From positions 1-37,706 of the IMG/VR virus record IMGVR_UViG_3300010375_000035: a stretch of 37,706 nucleotides of DNA. The stretch is one strand, 5' to 3'. The notes beneath the pieces are model-generated. The model did not search any database, was not told where the DNA came from, and saw nothing but the letters and a program-made list of their open reading frames with translations. The position numbers and the translations under genes were made by a program. Each line of letters starts with the position of its first letter. The stretch's first letter is position 1. The DNA is from a virus. Shown here piece after piece: positions 1 through 11,852 of this stretch.

Positions 1-1634
1 CTGGTTATAGGGCGTGATCGAGGATGACGGCGCATTGTCTAGCGCCGATAGAACACGCAGACCGAAGAAATAACCGATGCCGAGGACGTCGGGCAGCGTG
101 CCAGATGCCGCGAAAATCTTTAGCGTGATGTTATACGTTCGTCCAGCTTTCAGAATCGTAGACGGCCAATCGATGACCTTCCCGAACTTCGAGTCCGCTG
201 GCGACCACGGGTCCGTCGTCGAAAGACGCGCGACATAATTCTGCGGCCAGCCACCGCTGGTGCCTTCGCGCGTAATGGTTCCGCTGCCGCTCGTGCTCCA
301 TCCGTCCGGCGGATTGCTGGGATTTGTCCAGATCGTAAACAGGCCCGCATCGGCAAGCACGTCATCAACACCTGGAATCTGATATTGCGCCCCGACATTC
401 GAGAAATCACCGGTCAGCTTTCCCGCGGGCTCGACCTGCGTCAGCAGTCCCGTGAAATCGTTCGTCGGTGTGTAATCCGGCGGCGTCCCGTTGGGGTCCA
501 GCGGATCGCCTTGATCGCGCAGCACGCCAATGTTGGTGATTGCCTGATCGCTGATCTGGTAAAGAAAGCGGCCGTCTTCTTGCTCCTTGATGAGCGTCGG
601 CTCCACGTTGCGCACGGCGCCAAGTACAATTGGCAGAGGACGTCCCGCCGCGCCCGCATTGAGGTACGGCGGGAAGATGCGCGTCTGCAGCGGGCGCTGG
701 ATTGCCGAGATCGCATCTTTCAGCGAGAGCCTGAGCTTTGACTCGCCGTCTGTCTTGACGCTATCGATGATCGGGGTGCCTACCACGAAGGAATCGGCGA
801 AGGTTCCGTTATAAGGAACGAGACGACACGTCACCTTCCCATTGCGCGCATCGGCATCGAGCACGAAATCATAGCGCCCGTCGTTGTTGTCGGCCGGGAG
901 CGACGCATAGTTCGCGGAAAAGTTCTGGTCCGACCATACCCAGACACCGACCTTGCGGCTGATCGAAAACGTGGTGTCGTCGAGGATATCGGGCATGTAA
1001 CCAATATTGGCCGGCGTATCGCTCAATGATGTAAGAAAGCCGGTGCGCGCACTCAAGTGAAGCGTGCCGCTGCCGCTGGTCTCGGTGAACCATGCCGGCG
1101 CATTCGGTTGTGGATAGGCGAACGCAACAGCACCCGTGACAATATAGGCGTTCGTGTCGAAAGCGATTGTGCAACCGCAGCTCACCGCGCCGTACCATGT
1201 CTGGCCGCTCGGTATTGCGACTGAGGCAATGACGGTATTGCCGCTGAAGAAGGTCACCGTGTCGGCGTCCCCATCGACGAGAACACCTATGACGACCTCC
1301 TTAGCTGTCGCATCGCATGTCGCAACCGGCGTAGCGCCACTCTCGACATTGCCATCGCCCGCGAGATATCCGACACCGCTCGCGTCCTGACCGACATATT
1401 GATTCAGTGGATGCGCGGCCGTGACGATGCCGACGGCGACTTTGCCAGGCAGATCGCCTTCACCATAGAACGTGCACTCGAAGTAATGCAGTCCCGATGA
1501 GAATCCTTCGGTGAAGCGAATCAAGCGCTGATTGTCATCGCCGCTGACTAGACATGTCGCAATCGTGCCGCCGGCTTCGATCGCCATATCGGGGCCGACG
1601 GCATGCGGGTCGAGAACGGCATAGGTCTTCGTCG

Positions 1635-1638
<4 letters not shown>
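1..1638 (-). CDS. Tail-tip/baseplate-like protein, C-terminus cut by window edge
   Basis: An open frame runs from an ATG at 1638 (ATGA overlap with the stop of the upstream fibre gene) to the window edge without any stop, giving at least 546 residues. I checked every in-frame triplet. Residues about 40-170 look like a lectin/SPRY-type beta-sandwich (a YFECTFYGEG strand, later CTIAFDTNAY). Residues about 330-400 hold a stretch with PLPIVLGAVRNVEPTLI and YQISDQAITNIGVLRD, which resembles a family of phage tail proteins placed after the tape measure; I recognise the type, not a named family. The rest is beta-rich and includes a WSTSGSGTITREG stretch like a carbohydrate-binding fold. Position downstream of tape measure and fibre supports a tail-tip role. 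The 3' end lies outside the window, so length and C-terminal domains are unknown. Confidence 0.8.
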
Positions 1639-4045
<2,407 letters not shown>

Positions 4046-4046
<1 letters not shown>

Positions 4047-7000
4047 TAGCGCACCCGGGCCGGGAGGGCTGGATTATTACCGCGCGTGGTGCGCGAGCCC
4101 GCGCCGCTGCGATCGCGCAGATTCCGATTGAGGTCTCTGATTTGCTGAGTATTTTCCTGGACATCTTGTGAGGTAGCGCCAGCAGCGCCCGGGCGCGCAT
4201 GTCCGCCGTGCCCTGTCGGATCGCGCGCGATAGCATCGTCGGCATTGGGCGTCCCATGCGTCGAATGACCGCCGGGATTCAGGCCGTCGCGGATTTCGGT
4301 CAGGAGTTCGTTCGTTGTGTCCAAGCGTCCGGCGATATCGCGTGTATTGTCGCCCGCGCTATCCGTCTGCTTTTCGAGACTCTCGATGAAGGCATCGAAG
4401 CCTGCCTTGTCCTTGAGGCCCAAGTCCTGAATGAATTGCTGCAAGCCCTTATTGTCGATGCCGAGATCGGCGAGCGCCTGATCGATGGTCTCGCCGGTCG
4501 CAGAGACGATATCGGCGACGTTCTGCGCGAGCTGCAACGAATCGGCGTGCCGCTGCGCTTCTTGCAACTGCGTACGGCGTTCCTGCAGATCGTGTAGCCG
4601 CTGCTGATCGGCGGCGCTGAGACCGCCCCCTCCGCCGCCGCCCGAGGCACCTCCGCCGGGGCGGCCGCCGGTATGATCGCCGATCGCCTGTACCTGTGCG
4701 AAGAGCGCAGCATAATCGCTGCCGGTCGCATAGAGGCGCCGACCGATTTCGAGCACCTGCTGCTGACTGACCGTGCCCGCGCGCAAACCTGCTAGGGCCT
4801 GCTGCAGCTTCTGCTGATCGTTCAGCGGCGAGAGATCGCCGAGCAAGAGATTCATCGCGTCGGTCGCGCGCTGCGCGGCCGTCGTCATCGCGTTACCGAA
4901 TCCGCCGATCGCGCGGCCGCCGGAGTTCGCCTTTCCTTCGAGCGCGGCAATCTCGTTATTGATGTCGTCGATATTGTTCGGCAGCGCGTAGCCGAGGCTC
5001 GCCGCGAGCGAGTTCGATGCCGCCTTCAATTGTGCGACGGCGGCCGCGAATTGCTGCGCGGCGTAGGCGTGAATATTCGCCAAGTCCTGAGTAGCGGCAC
5101 CCTCGGCACCCGCCGCGCGCGCATAGGCATTCGCCTGAGCGATGTTTTGTTGCAGCTGTGTATCGATGCCGGCCAGGACTTGCTGGAAATTCGAGGCGAA
5201 CGTCGGCTGCGGCTTGAACTGCCCAACGAATTGATCGTATTGCGCCTGTGCCTGTTCGAGCCGTTGAATCGTCTGATCGATCGATTCGCCGAACTGCTGC
5301 GCCCCCTGCGCGAGCTTCAGGAGCGCCGTCAGGGATTGATCGGTACCGAGCGCGAGGAAACTGCCACCTTGTTGGATATAGGCTTCGGCGCCAGCGAGCG
5401 CTTGCGTGACGGCCATCAACTGATCGGCGCTCTGCCGATACTGTTCGACGGCGTCACTGAGCCCTTTGTCGATCTGGTTCAGCACCGCAATCATGTTCTC
5501 GGCCGCGAGCCGAGTCTGGAATGCTTGCTGATCCTCACTGTATGTCTTGCCAAGGACCGTCGACTCGGTCTTCGTGACATTGCCTTTCTTGTCGAAGGTC
5601 GCGATGAACTGACCGCCGACGACGTCTCCCATCGTGACGCCGAACTGTTTCGCGAAGTCCTCTGTCTGCGATTTCAGGGATTCAAAGAATTGGTTTGCGG
5701 CATCGATCGAGGCTTGGTCAGGCGTCAGTGTCTGCCAGCTGTGAGTGCTCCCGCCGAACAGGGGCTTCTGACCCTTCAGATCGTATCCGGCCGTAACGGT
5801 CGCACCTTGCGGCCCGATATTGATCGCCTGCTCGCCGAAATTGAACTTGCCCTTCGTTCCGAACAGCTTGCCGCCGCTGATCATGTCGACGAGCATCGCG
5901 GCAATCGCGATCCAGCCCACCACAGGAATTGCTGCAAGCCCGGCTGAGAGCGAGCCGGTCGCCGCAACCGTCGCAAGGCCCGCGCCGGCGGCATAGGTGC
6001 CATATCCGTACGCAAGCCCACCCGCGACGCCGCCAATGCCGCCGCCGCTCTGTTGATAGCGGTTGTATCCGGCATAGACGCCGCCGGCAATGCCGAGCGC
6101 TTGTCCGAAGCCGCTCGTATAACCGCCGCCGTAGTACGAGCTAGTCGAGCCGCCCACGGTCGGCGGTCCCATCGTGTAGGCATCCGCACCGCTGAAGAAG
6201 CTCGAATAGCCGCCCTGGAAGCCCTGCCATAACTGACGGCCCATGGAGATGAAGGAAAAATCTCCGGTCGAGCTTTGCGTATAGCCACCCGAAGACGCCG
6301 TATTCGCCCCACCGCCCGAGAACATGCCGCCGGCAATGCTATTCATCGTCGGCAACAAGCCGCCGCCCGTACCTCCGGCCGCCGAACCGAAGATGGAGTT
6401 CATGATCGGATTGATGATCGAGAGCTTGACGAACTGCGAGATGATCGAGGCGACAATCTGTTTGGCGATGTTGACGAGCTCGTCACCAAAGCTAGACCAG
6501 CTATCGATTTGACCCGTGAAGAATTTGCCGATGTCATCGGCGAGCTGATCGAATCCCGTCTTCCATATATTGACCCAGTCTTCTTGAACCTTTTTCGAGT
6601 TCTCGACTGTATGTTCGTATTCGAGATGCGCTTCCGAAAGACGCTTGATGGAAGCGACTTCCTGCTCCGTCAAGGCCGGCGTATCGCGAAGATGCTGCTC
6701 ATAGAGCGAGCGCGCTTCGGTCTCGGCCTTGATGATCTCCTCCATCGTTTTGTGCGCATCTCCGCTAAGACCGACCAGGCGTTCATCGTTGGCATATTCC
6801 TGCGCGAGATTGCCGACGATGTCCTGCTGTGCCTTGATCTTGTCGCTCGTCTGCTGAAGGATTTGCGCGAGCATTTCCTCGCCGTGTTGCCACAACGGAA
6901 TGATGTCGGCGACATTACCGCCCGCAATCGCGAGCGCTTCCATGTCCGTCTCAAGCTGGCGCAAGCCCTTCGAGTAATCAGCCTGAGCTTGTGCGGCAGG

Positions 7001-8353
7001 GCCGCCGAGCTTACCGGCCAAAGTATCGAGGTCATTATTGACCTTGTCCCAGGCCTGCGCGAGCGCCAGTGCTTGCTGTGCCGTTTTATCGGCCGCATTG
7101 CCGGCATCGACAATGGGCGCCTTCCCGTCGCGTGCCTTTTTCGCTGTCGTGTCGAATCCGGAGGCGACATTTGAGAACGCGCCGAACAGTTTCTGGTATT
7201 GCTTGACGACGCCATCGATCGAGCTCGCGGACGCGCTGGTGATGTTCGACGAAATGCTCTTGAAGCGCGCCGCAACCGAAGTGCCAATCTTCGCGAGCTG
7301 CGCGGCGTATTGATCGCCGGCCTTGGAGAAGGCGTCGCCATCCAGAGTGAAGGCGGCCTTGATGCGTTCCTTTGTCGCCGTCGCCCATGCCGCCACGATT
7401 TGACCCGCAGCCGAGAACGATGAGGCGACGGCATCGTAAAATCCAATAAGGATGGTGACCGCCGTCGACAACGCCTCCTTGATCGCGCCGAACGCCAGGA
7501 TCATTGCCTTGATGATCGTGACGACGCCCGATGCGCTCGATGAATAGCGATCGTTCGTCTTTGCTGCCTCATCCATATCGCCGGTCAGCGAGACCAGCGA
7601 GGGCAGCAATTCCTTCATGACCGCGTTCGCGAATCCGGACGCTGCTTGCTCCAGCTTCGTGAGGTTATCCTTGAACTCCTCGGACTGCTTGGCTTGTTCG
7701 CCTCCGATGACTTGGTTATACGCCTCGGCTTGCTTGACGACCTCCGCGAATCCTTTCTCGCCGAGTTCATTCAACAGCGGGATGAGCTGGGCTCCGGATT
7801 TGCCGAATAACTGCTGCGCGAGCGCCGTCTTAGATGCGCTGTCAGCATAGCCTGCGAATTTTCCAGCAACGTCCTGCAGAATCTGTTGCATCGGACGCAT
7901 GCGCCCGGTAACGTCGGTGACGCTGACACCCATCGATTGGAACGCAGCAGCCTGTTGCTTGGAACCAGCCGCGGCTTCCGTTGCCGTGCGTGCCAGTTTT
8001 GCCATGGACGCGCCAAAATCCTCGAGCCCCACATCCGACAGCTGGGCTTGAGCACGCAACGCCGACAAATTCTCGACGCTCACCCCAATCTTTTGTGACA
8101 TCTTATTCAGCTGATCGCCGAGTTCAATCGATGCGCGTCCCATCTCGACGAATTTATCGACCGAGAAAGCGAGCCCGAGCGCCCCCGCGATATTCCCCAA
8201 TGTGTCCTTGACGCCGCGCCCGAAATCATCCCACTGTTTCTGCATCGCACGTGCAGCTTTTGCGTTCTCTTGCTGCGCTCGGCCGAGGTCACTCACCATA
8301 TTCGCGATGTTGGCGAGTACGTCGATTGAGACTTGGCCGAGCGAATTTGCCAT
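4046..8353 (-). CDS. Tail tape measure protein
   Basis: 1435 residues, the longest gene here, directly after the tail assembly chaperones as in most siphophages. The N-terminal third is Ala/Gln-rich and helical (VSDLGRAQQENAKAARAMQ). Residues about 588-651 contain the segment around WVNIWKTGFDQLADDIGKFF and FVKLSIINPIMNSIFG, matching the C-terminal domain of lambda gpH-type tape measures. Residues about 780-825 are Gly/Ala-rich and hydrophobic and could insert in the host membrane. At the usual 0.15 nm per residue the tail would be near 215 nm (inference). ATG at 8353 has AAAGG eight bases upstream and lies just after the chaperone stop. The protein sets tail length and is probably ejected ahead of the DNA. 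Confidence 0.95.
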
Positions 8354-8364
8354 TGCCTATGCCT

Positions 8365-8966
8365 TTAGTCGGTCGTGTGCGAGGCGTCGAAAAATTCTGC
8401 TTCGGGCGTGCCTTCTGGAAACGGATTGATCGGCGAAGAAATCTTCTTGCGATGGCGCTCGGCCTCGCGCTGCTCCATCTTCTTGAACGCAAACCAATCC
8501 AACATCTCGCCAACGCTCATGCGCATCTCCATTTCGGCGACCGTCATTCCTCCGAGTTCGCGGGCGAGCTCGTGTCGGAATCGGAGGAAGACGTCGCCGG
8601 CGATTTTCCCTCGGCCTCCTCCGCATTTTTCTTCGTCACGCCATTGACCTTCTGGCAAGCCTCATACACGGCCAGAATGACCGGCGCAGGCCACGCCTCG
8701 ATATCCGGTTTGCCGTATACGGCTTTGCCGTTCTCGTCAACAATGCATTTCGAGATGACCGCAATCTGACTCATCGCGACCTTGCGCGGATCGATCTCGT
8801 TGCCACTCAGGATGCCGACGAAGACTTCGTTGGCCTCCTTGAAACTGAGGCGGCGCACACGAACGTTGCCGGCGACGTCGCCGGCCACGCCCTTGAACTC
8901 GATCGGCACTTCGACGATGTCGGGGCCCGCCGCCGCGACCATTTGTTCGATCAAAGGAAGATTCAT
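8365..8966 (-). CDS. Tail assembly chaperone, frameshift fusion product (gpGT-like)
   Basis: Predicted product of a minus-one ribosomal frameshift: codons from ATG 8966 through AAA at 8606-8604, then re-reading base 8604 in the minus-one frame to a TAA at 8365-8367. This joins 121 residues of the shorter chaperone to 79 more, 200 in all. The added part (IAGDVFLRFRHELARELGG then MTVAEMEMRMSVGEML) has the typical look of the T segment of lambda-like GT proteins, with a short helical WFAFKKME region. In lambda, G and GT bind the tape measure and recruit tail tube subunits. Gene position between tail tube and tape measure is the standard one. The frameshift itself is inferred from sequence. Confidence 0.85.
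8544..8966 (-). CDS. Tail assembly chaperone, unshifted form (gpG-like)
   Basis: 140 residues from ATG at 8966, with GGAG six bases upstream. The fold is predicted mixed: N-terminal VEVPIEFKGVAG beta strands and a helical middle (APVILAVYEACQKVNG), then a Ser/Glu-rich tail (SSSDSDTSSPANSEE) that is only made when the ribosome does not shift. Low-complexity acidic tails on the unshifted form are common among G-like proteins. It lies between the tail tube gene and the tape measure gene. Role: chaperone for tape measure and tail tube assembly, not expected in the mature virion. Confidence 0.9.
   Translation of the reverse strand: MNLPLIEQMVAAAGPDIVEVPIEFKGVAGDVAGNVRVRRLSFKEANEVFVGILSGNEIDPRKVAMSQIAVISKCIVDENGKAVYGKPDIEAWPAPVILAVYEACQKVNGVTKKNAEEAEGKSPATSSSDSDTSSPANSEE
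8604..8610 (-). promoter_or_regulatory. Minus-one frameshift slippery heptamer GGGAAAA
   Basis: On the minus strand the zero frame reads GAG-GGA-AAA-TCG, so the heptamer is G-GGA-AAA, the X-XXY-YYZ form. Lambda uses GGGAAAG at the same point of its G/T overlap. After the slip both tRNAs can re-pair (GGG and AAA) and translation continues with ATC in the frame that stays open to 8365. The heptamer lies 60 bases before the zero-frame stop. Confidence 0.85.
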
Positions 8967-8994
8967 CTCTTGCTCCTAGAAAGAGATCGCAGGA

Positions 8995-9020
8995 CGGCGT
9001 GCCGTAGGAGCGGCACGCTG
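8995..9020 (-). other. Short hairpin between tail tube and chaperone genes
   Basis: Eight Watson-Crick pairs (GCGTGCCG at 8997-9004 with CGGCACGC at 9011-9018) close a six-base loop, and one G-T and one C-G pair extend it. No T-run follows in the direction of transcription, so it is not a clear intrinsic terminator. It sits in the 114-base gap between the tail tube stop and the chaperone start, and may tune the ratio of tube protein to chaperone by RNA processing or attenuation (inference). Confidence 0.35.
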
Positions 9021-9080
9021 CGGGGGCAAACGCGCCCGGTCACGCCGCCTGCGAACTGGTGATGCCCCGCATCAGATGGT

Positions 9081-9593
9081 TTACGGATACGCCTTGCCCT
9101 TGACGTACGTCGTGATGGCGCCGGAGAGCTGCACGCCCGCCTGCACCTTGATGACGTCGTCGACCGGCGCATCCGCCTGAAACATGGAGAAATAGCCGAT
9201 GAAGCCAAACCCTGAGCGTGTGATGAATCCGCCCGAGACCGGCGGCGCGAGCTTCGCATTGACCGCGTCGTAGGTTGGCAGCGTGGTGTTGTCGCTGGAT
9301 GCGAGAAAGAATGCGCGGTTGTTGCTGGACTCGGTGAGGCTCTGGACGAGCACCTGATTGGCGTTCGTGAAATCCCAGATCAGGGTGAACGAGGCTTCGC
9401 CGGAATCGATCAGGCCGCCGGCGTTCTCGGTGTATTTCACCGAGTCTTGATTCGTGATATCGATCTTCTTTTTCTTGCCGCCAAGGCCCGTGACGCCGGT
9501 AGCCTGGTCGACTTTCGCCACGACAATCGGCGAGCCGCTGTCGTCCGAAAAATACAGCTTCATTCCCTGGGTGGGGGTGAATTTCGTAGCCAT
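9081..9593 (-). CDS. Major tail (tube) protein
   Basis: 170 residues. The start is ATG 9593, with GGAG seven bases upstream; a longer in-frame extension to 9686 has no ribosome site and an unlikely charged leader. The sequence (MATKFTPTQGMKLYF, VDQATGVTGLGGKKKKIDITNQDS, SGEASFTLIWDFT) matches phage tail tube proteins of the TTP type, which have a hydrophobic beta-barrel core and a T-N-x-D-S loop after an acidic/basic turn. It polymerises into the tail tube around the tape measure. It follows a 214-base non-coding leader, the longest in the tail block, which fits the need for high expression. Confidence 0.9.
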   Translation of the reverse strand: MATKFTPTQGMKLYFSDDSGSPIVVAKVDQATGVTGLGGKKKKIDITNQDSVKYTENAGGLIDSGEASFTLIWDFTNANQVLVQSLTESSNNRAFFLASSDNTTLPTYDAVNAKLAPPVSGGFITRSGFGFIGYFSMFQADAPVDDVIKVQAGVQLSGAITTYVKGKAYP

Positions 9594-9807
9594 GTTTTGA
9601 CTCCATCGATGGGAAAGCAAGCGCCTCTCGGCGGTGCGACGGCCGTCCTCTCGACGGTCGTTTGTCGGGCCAGCTGGACCCGGCATCCTTTGAGGAAAGC
9701 CCCGCTATGAAGCGGGGCTCTCCGGACTCCCTCCCTCTAATGGGGACCGGCGCTTGCCTGCGACCGGGTCGGGGCGCCTCTCGGCGTGCCCAGGGTGAAA
9801 TCGGCGT
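9594..9807 (-). promoter_or_regulatory. Non-coding leader of the tail tube gene, repeats, no clear promoter
   Basis: No convincing ORF lies in these 214 bases. A 13-base direct repeat GCGCCTCTCGGCG occurs at 9621-9633 and 9774-9786, and a 9-base inverted repeat at 9617-9625 and 9749-9757 (GCAAGCGCC/GGCGCTTGC). The region also holds the hairpin listed separately. I see no good -35/-10 pair; a phage-type or host alternative promoter cannot be excluded. Position before the most abundant tail protein suggests a control point. Confidence 0.4.
9698..9719 (-). terminator. Terminator-like hairpin upstream of the tail tube gene
   Basis: AGCCCCGC pairs perfectly with GCGGGGCT (8 base pairs) across a six-base loop. 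In the minus-strand transcript the stem is followed by TTTCCTC, a short and imperfect T-run. That makes a weak intrinsic terminator or an RNA end that protects the upstream head-completion transcript, with the tail tube gene then served from a promoter further down. Both readings are inference. Confidence 0.5.
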
Positions 9808-10176
9808 TTAGCTGCCGTGCTGCAAAATAAAGTTCCAGTCGAATGAAACCGTGTAACGCTTCGTATCCGGATCGTAGCCGCTAAAGTTCAGCGACGCCAG
9901 ATAGCCGTTGGCCTCCAGCGCTGCGCGCGCGGCCTCGTAGAGCGCATCTCGCTCGGTCGCGGACATCGCATAGATCTGCAGCGTGGTGCGCACATGATCG
10001 GCGGGCGGCGGCGCATCCATGAGGTTGTAGGCGCTCCCGACGGTCGTCGACCAGACAATGTAAGGCGGCGTTGCGGCTTGAATCGCCTCGTCGGGGAATA
10101 TCCGCGAAGGATTCGCACCGATGATCGCCGTCACAGCGCTCGAAGCCACCAGCAGCGAGACGATTGGCGGCGTCAT
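9808..10176 (-). CDS. Tail completion/terminator protein (DUF3168 family)
   Basis: 122 residues. The pattern of DUF3168 proteins is visible: a short N-terminal helix (PPIVSLLVASSAVTAIIG), the R-I-F-P turn, then PPYIVWSTTVG and a long beta-rich body ending FDWNFILQ. Members cap the tail tube and join it to the head (gpU-like role). ATG at 10176 overlaps the stop of the gp10-like gene by four bases (ATGA), so translation is coupled. Order connector, closure, gp10-like, DUF3168, tail tube is the canonical HK97-type order. Confidence 0.9.
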   Translation of the reverse strand: MTPPIVSLLVASSAVTAIIGANPSRIFPDEAIQAATPPYIVWSTTVGSAYNLMDAPPPADHVRTTLQIYAMSATERDALYEAARAALEANGYLASLNFSGYDPDTKRYTVSFDWNFILQHGS

Positions 10177-10697
10177 CGGCGTACCTCGCGCGCGGCGGCT
10201 TCGACATCCTGCGCCAGCGACTTCTTGAAGGCCTCGATCGCCTCGTTTTTCTTCGCCTCAAACGCTGGACGAAGATATGGCTGTGCAATGATCTTGCCTC
10301 GGTTCTCGCCCTTCGTCGTGCGCCGTTCGGTCGTCCCGAACTCATACCAATGCCAGAAGAAAGTGTCATTCTCAAGCTGACCGGCTTGCCCGGTATTACG
10401 CAATACGCGCAGAACGCGTTTTAGGCGCTTCGACAGCTTTACGCGGCGGACGCCAACGGCGTAGTGCGCGGTGCTGGGGTCCGGGTTGCGTCGCGCAAAA
10501 ACCGCAATGTTCTTGGAGATCTGCTCCATGGCCTGGGCGTACAACGGAGCTCCCGCCGCACGTATTACTGCGTCGTCGGCGATCGTCCGCGCTGCCTGAT
10601 AGGTTCCGCGGCGCAGATATTTCTTGCCGATGACCTCAGGGAACTCCTTGAGCGCGCGGCCAAGGTCGTCCAATCCCTTGATGGGGACGGTCGTCAT
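10173..10697 (-). CDS. HK97 gp10-like neck/tail-joining protein
   Basis: 174 residues. The N-terminus IKGLDDLGRALKEFP with a following helix, the conserved FWHWYEFGTTER segment near residue 115, and AQPYLRPAFEAKK near the C-terminus are the hallmarks of the HK97 gp10-like family (Phage_HK97_TLTM-type neck proteins). ATG at 10697 has AAGG eight bases upstream. The longer middle section with ARRNPDPSTAHYAVGVRRVKL is common in this family. Role: head completion and tail joining. Confidence 0.92.
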   Translation of the reverse strand: MTTVPIKGLDDLGRALKEFPEVIGKKYLRRGTYQAARTIADDAVIRAAGAPLYAQAMEQISKNIAVFARRNPDPSTAHYAVGVRRVKLSKRLKRVLRVLRNTGQAGQLENDTFFWHWYEFGTTERRTTKGENRGKIIAQPYLRPAFEAKKNEAIEAFKKSLAQDVEAAAREVRR

Positions 10698-10701
10698 CGC
10701 G

Positions 10702-11052
10702 CTAGCCTTGATTCAATCCGGACTCGCAGAAGATCGCGAGCCAGCGCCCGCGCCGCTGCTGATCCGGAATGCTCTTGATATCGAGCGGCGTGCCCCGCCA
10801 GACGATGCGCATGTTCGCGTCGAGATCGCCGCGCCAGCGTACCCATACCGTGTAATCGCCCTCGGCCTCGATCTGGTCGGAGATGTGGCGCTCGTTCGCG
10901 CGGATGGCATCGACGCAGCCCCAGCATGTAATGACGTCCTGCCACGACACCGGTATCTCGCCATTGACGGGATTCTGCGTGCCGTTGACCTTGCGCTGAA
11001 ATGTGATGCGCTGATCGAGGCGTTGCGCGGGAACGTTGGCGCGGATACTCAT
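10702..11052 (-). CDS. Head closure (head-tail joining) protein
   Basis: 116 residues. RLDQRITFQRKVNG at the N-terminus, WQDVITCWGCVDAIRANERH and the final IKSIPDQQRRGRWLAIFCES fit the phage head-tail joining family (SPP1 gp16/HK97 gp7-like, Phage_H_T_join). It forms the ring below the connector that closes the head after packaging. ATG at 11052 lies seven bases past the connector stop. Ends four bases before the next start. Confidence 0.9.
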   Translation of the reverse strand: MSIRANVPAQRLDQRITFQRKVNGTQNPVNGEIPVSWQDVITCWGCVDAIRANERHISDQIEAEGDYTVWVRWRGDLDANMRIVWRGTPLDIKSIPDQQRRGRWLAIFCESGLNQG

Positions 11053-11058
11053 CGGCGG

Positions 11059-11757
11059 TCAGAACGAATAGACCTGGTAGCCGGTCAAAATGTTCTTGAT
11101 GGCCTCGTCGTAGACATCGGATTGATCTTTCGCGAGAGGATCATACATGCGCTGCACCCATAGTTTGATGGCTGTCTTGATGTCCTCTGGAATGCCATCG
11201 GTCAGGTCCGGCGGTGAACCGGTGCCTTCGTAGCCGGCGCGGTAAAGGATTTGCAGTCCTCGTCCCGCGACACCTGATTGCGGCCATGCCGCATCACCTA
11301 TCGATTCGATGAACGCGACCTGCGTGCCAGAATTGACGAGGCGATAGGACGCCGGAGCCATGACGACCGGATTTCCGTCGGCATCGATCGACGAAACGGA
11401 GAGGACGCCGATGACCGGAGGCCGGAACAGCTCGATGCGATTCCAGCCAGATGGCCCCGGAAGATTCACCGGCGGCAGATAATAACAGCCAGAGAACCAG
11501 CCCATTACGCCCTCAGGCGCGCCGGGATAGGGATCTTGGTCGATGATCGAGTACAGGATCGTCTGCGCCACCAGCGAGCGCCGCGTCGATTTCTCGACGT
11601 ATTGCCGCCCAGCTTTGATGAGCGAGCGGAGCATGGCCTCGTCGGGGTGAGTCGGAGGGGAACCCTCGGGATCGAGGCGCAGCCAGGAATAGATTTCATC
11701 GAGGGAGACGGGCTCGACCTCAGGCTCAACGGTGACTTGGAGGCGGCCGCGGATCAC
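11059..11757 (-). CDS. Head-tail connector (gp6-like/phiE125 gp8 family)
   Basis: 232 residues. The pattern VEPVSLDEIYSWLRLDPE, DEAMLRSLIKAGRQYVEKSTRRSLV and the late helix IPEDIKTAIKLWVQRMYD is that of the HK97 gp6-like adaptor family. The N-terminal half is helical, the middle beta-rich (IELFRPPVIGVLSVSSIDADGN). The chosen start is GTG at 11757, preceded almost directly by AAAGG, so the exact start is a little uncertain. It resumes the head module after the sugar cassette; normally this gene sits much closer to portal and capsid genes. Confidence 0.9.
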   Translation of the reverse strand: MIRGRLQVTVEPEVEPVSLDEIYSWLRLDPEGSPPTHPDEAMLRSLIKAGRQYVEKSTRRSLVAQTILYSIIDQDPYPGAPEGVMGWFSGCYYLPPVNLPGPSGWNRIELFRPPVIGVLSVSSIDADGNPVVMAPASYRLVNSGTQVAFIESIGDAAWPQSGVAGRGLQILYRAGYEGTGSPPDLTDGIPEDIKTAIKLWVQRMYDPLAKDQSDVYDEAIKNILTGYQVYSF

Positions 11758-11852
11758 CTTTCAGCTGCCTGCGTCATCGGGGAGCCCGCCCTCTCAAGTT
11801 GCCGCCTCCCGGCGGTCGCGCGGGAGTCTAACGTAATAGGCCCAGCATTGCA

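Noticed and set aside
5030-5947. Plus-strand 305-residue frame
   Set aside because: Complement of the tape measure gene, composition Arg/Leu-rich, no family seen.
6275-7174. Plus-strand 299-residue frame
   Set aside because: Complement of the tape measure gene.
8365-8547. Separate start of the T chaperone at ATG 8547 with GGAGGA
   Set aside because: The ribosome site is directly against the ATG (spacing about 1), while a canonical slip site explains the T frame better.
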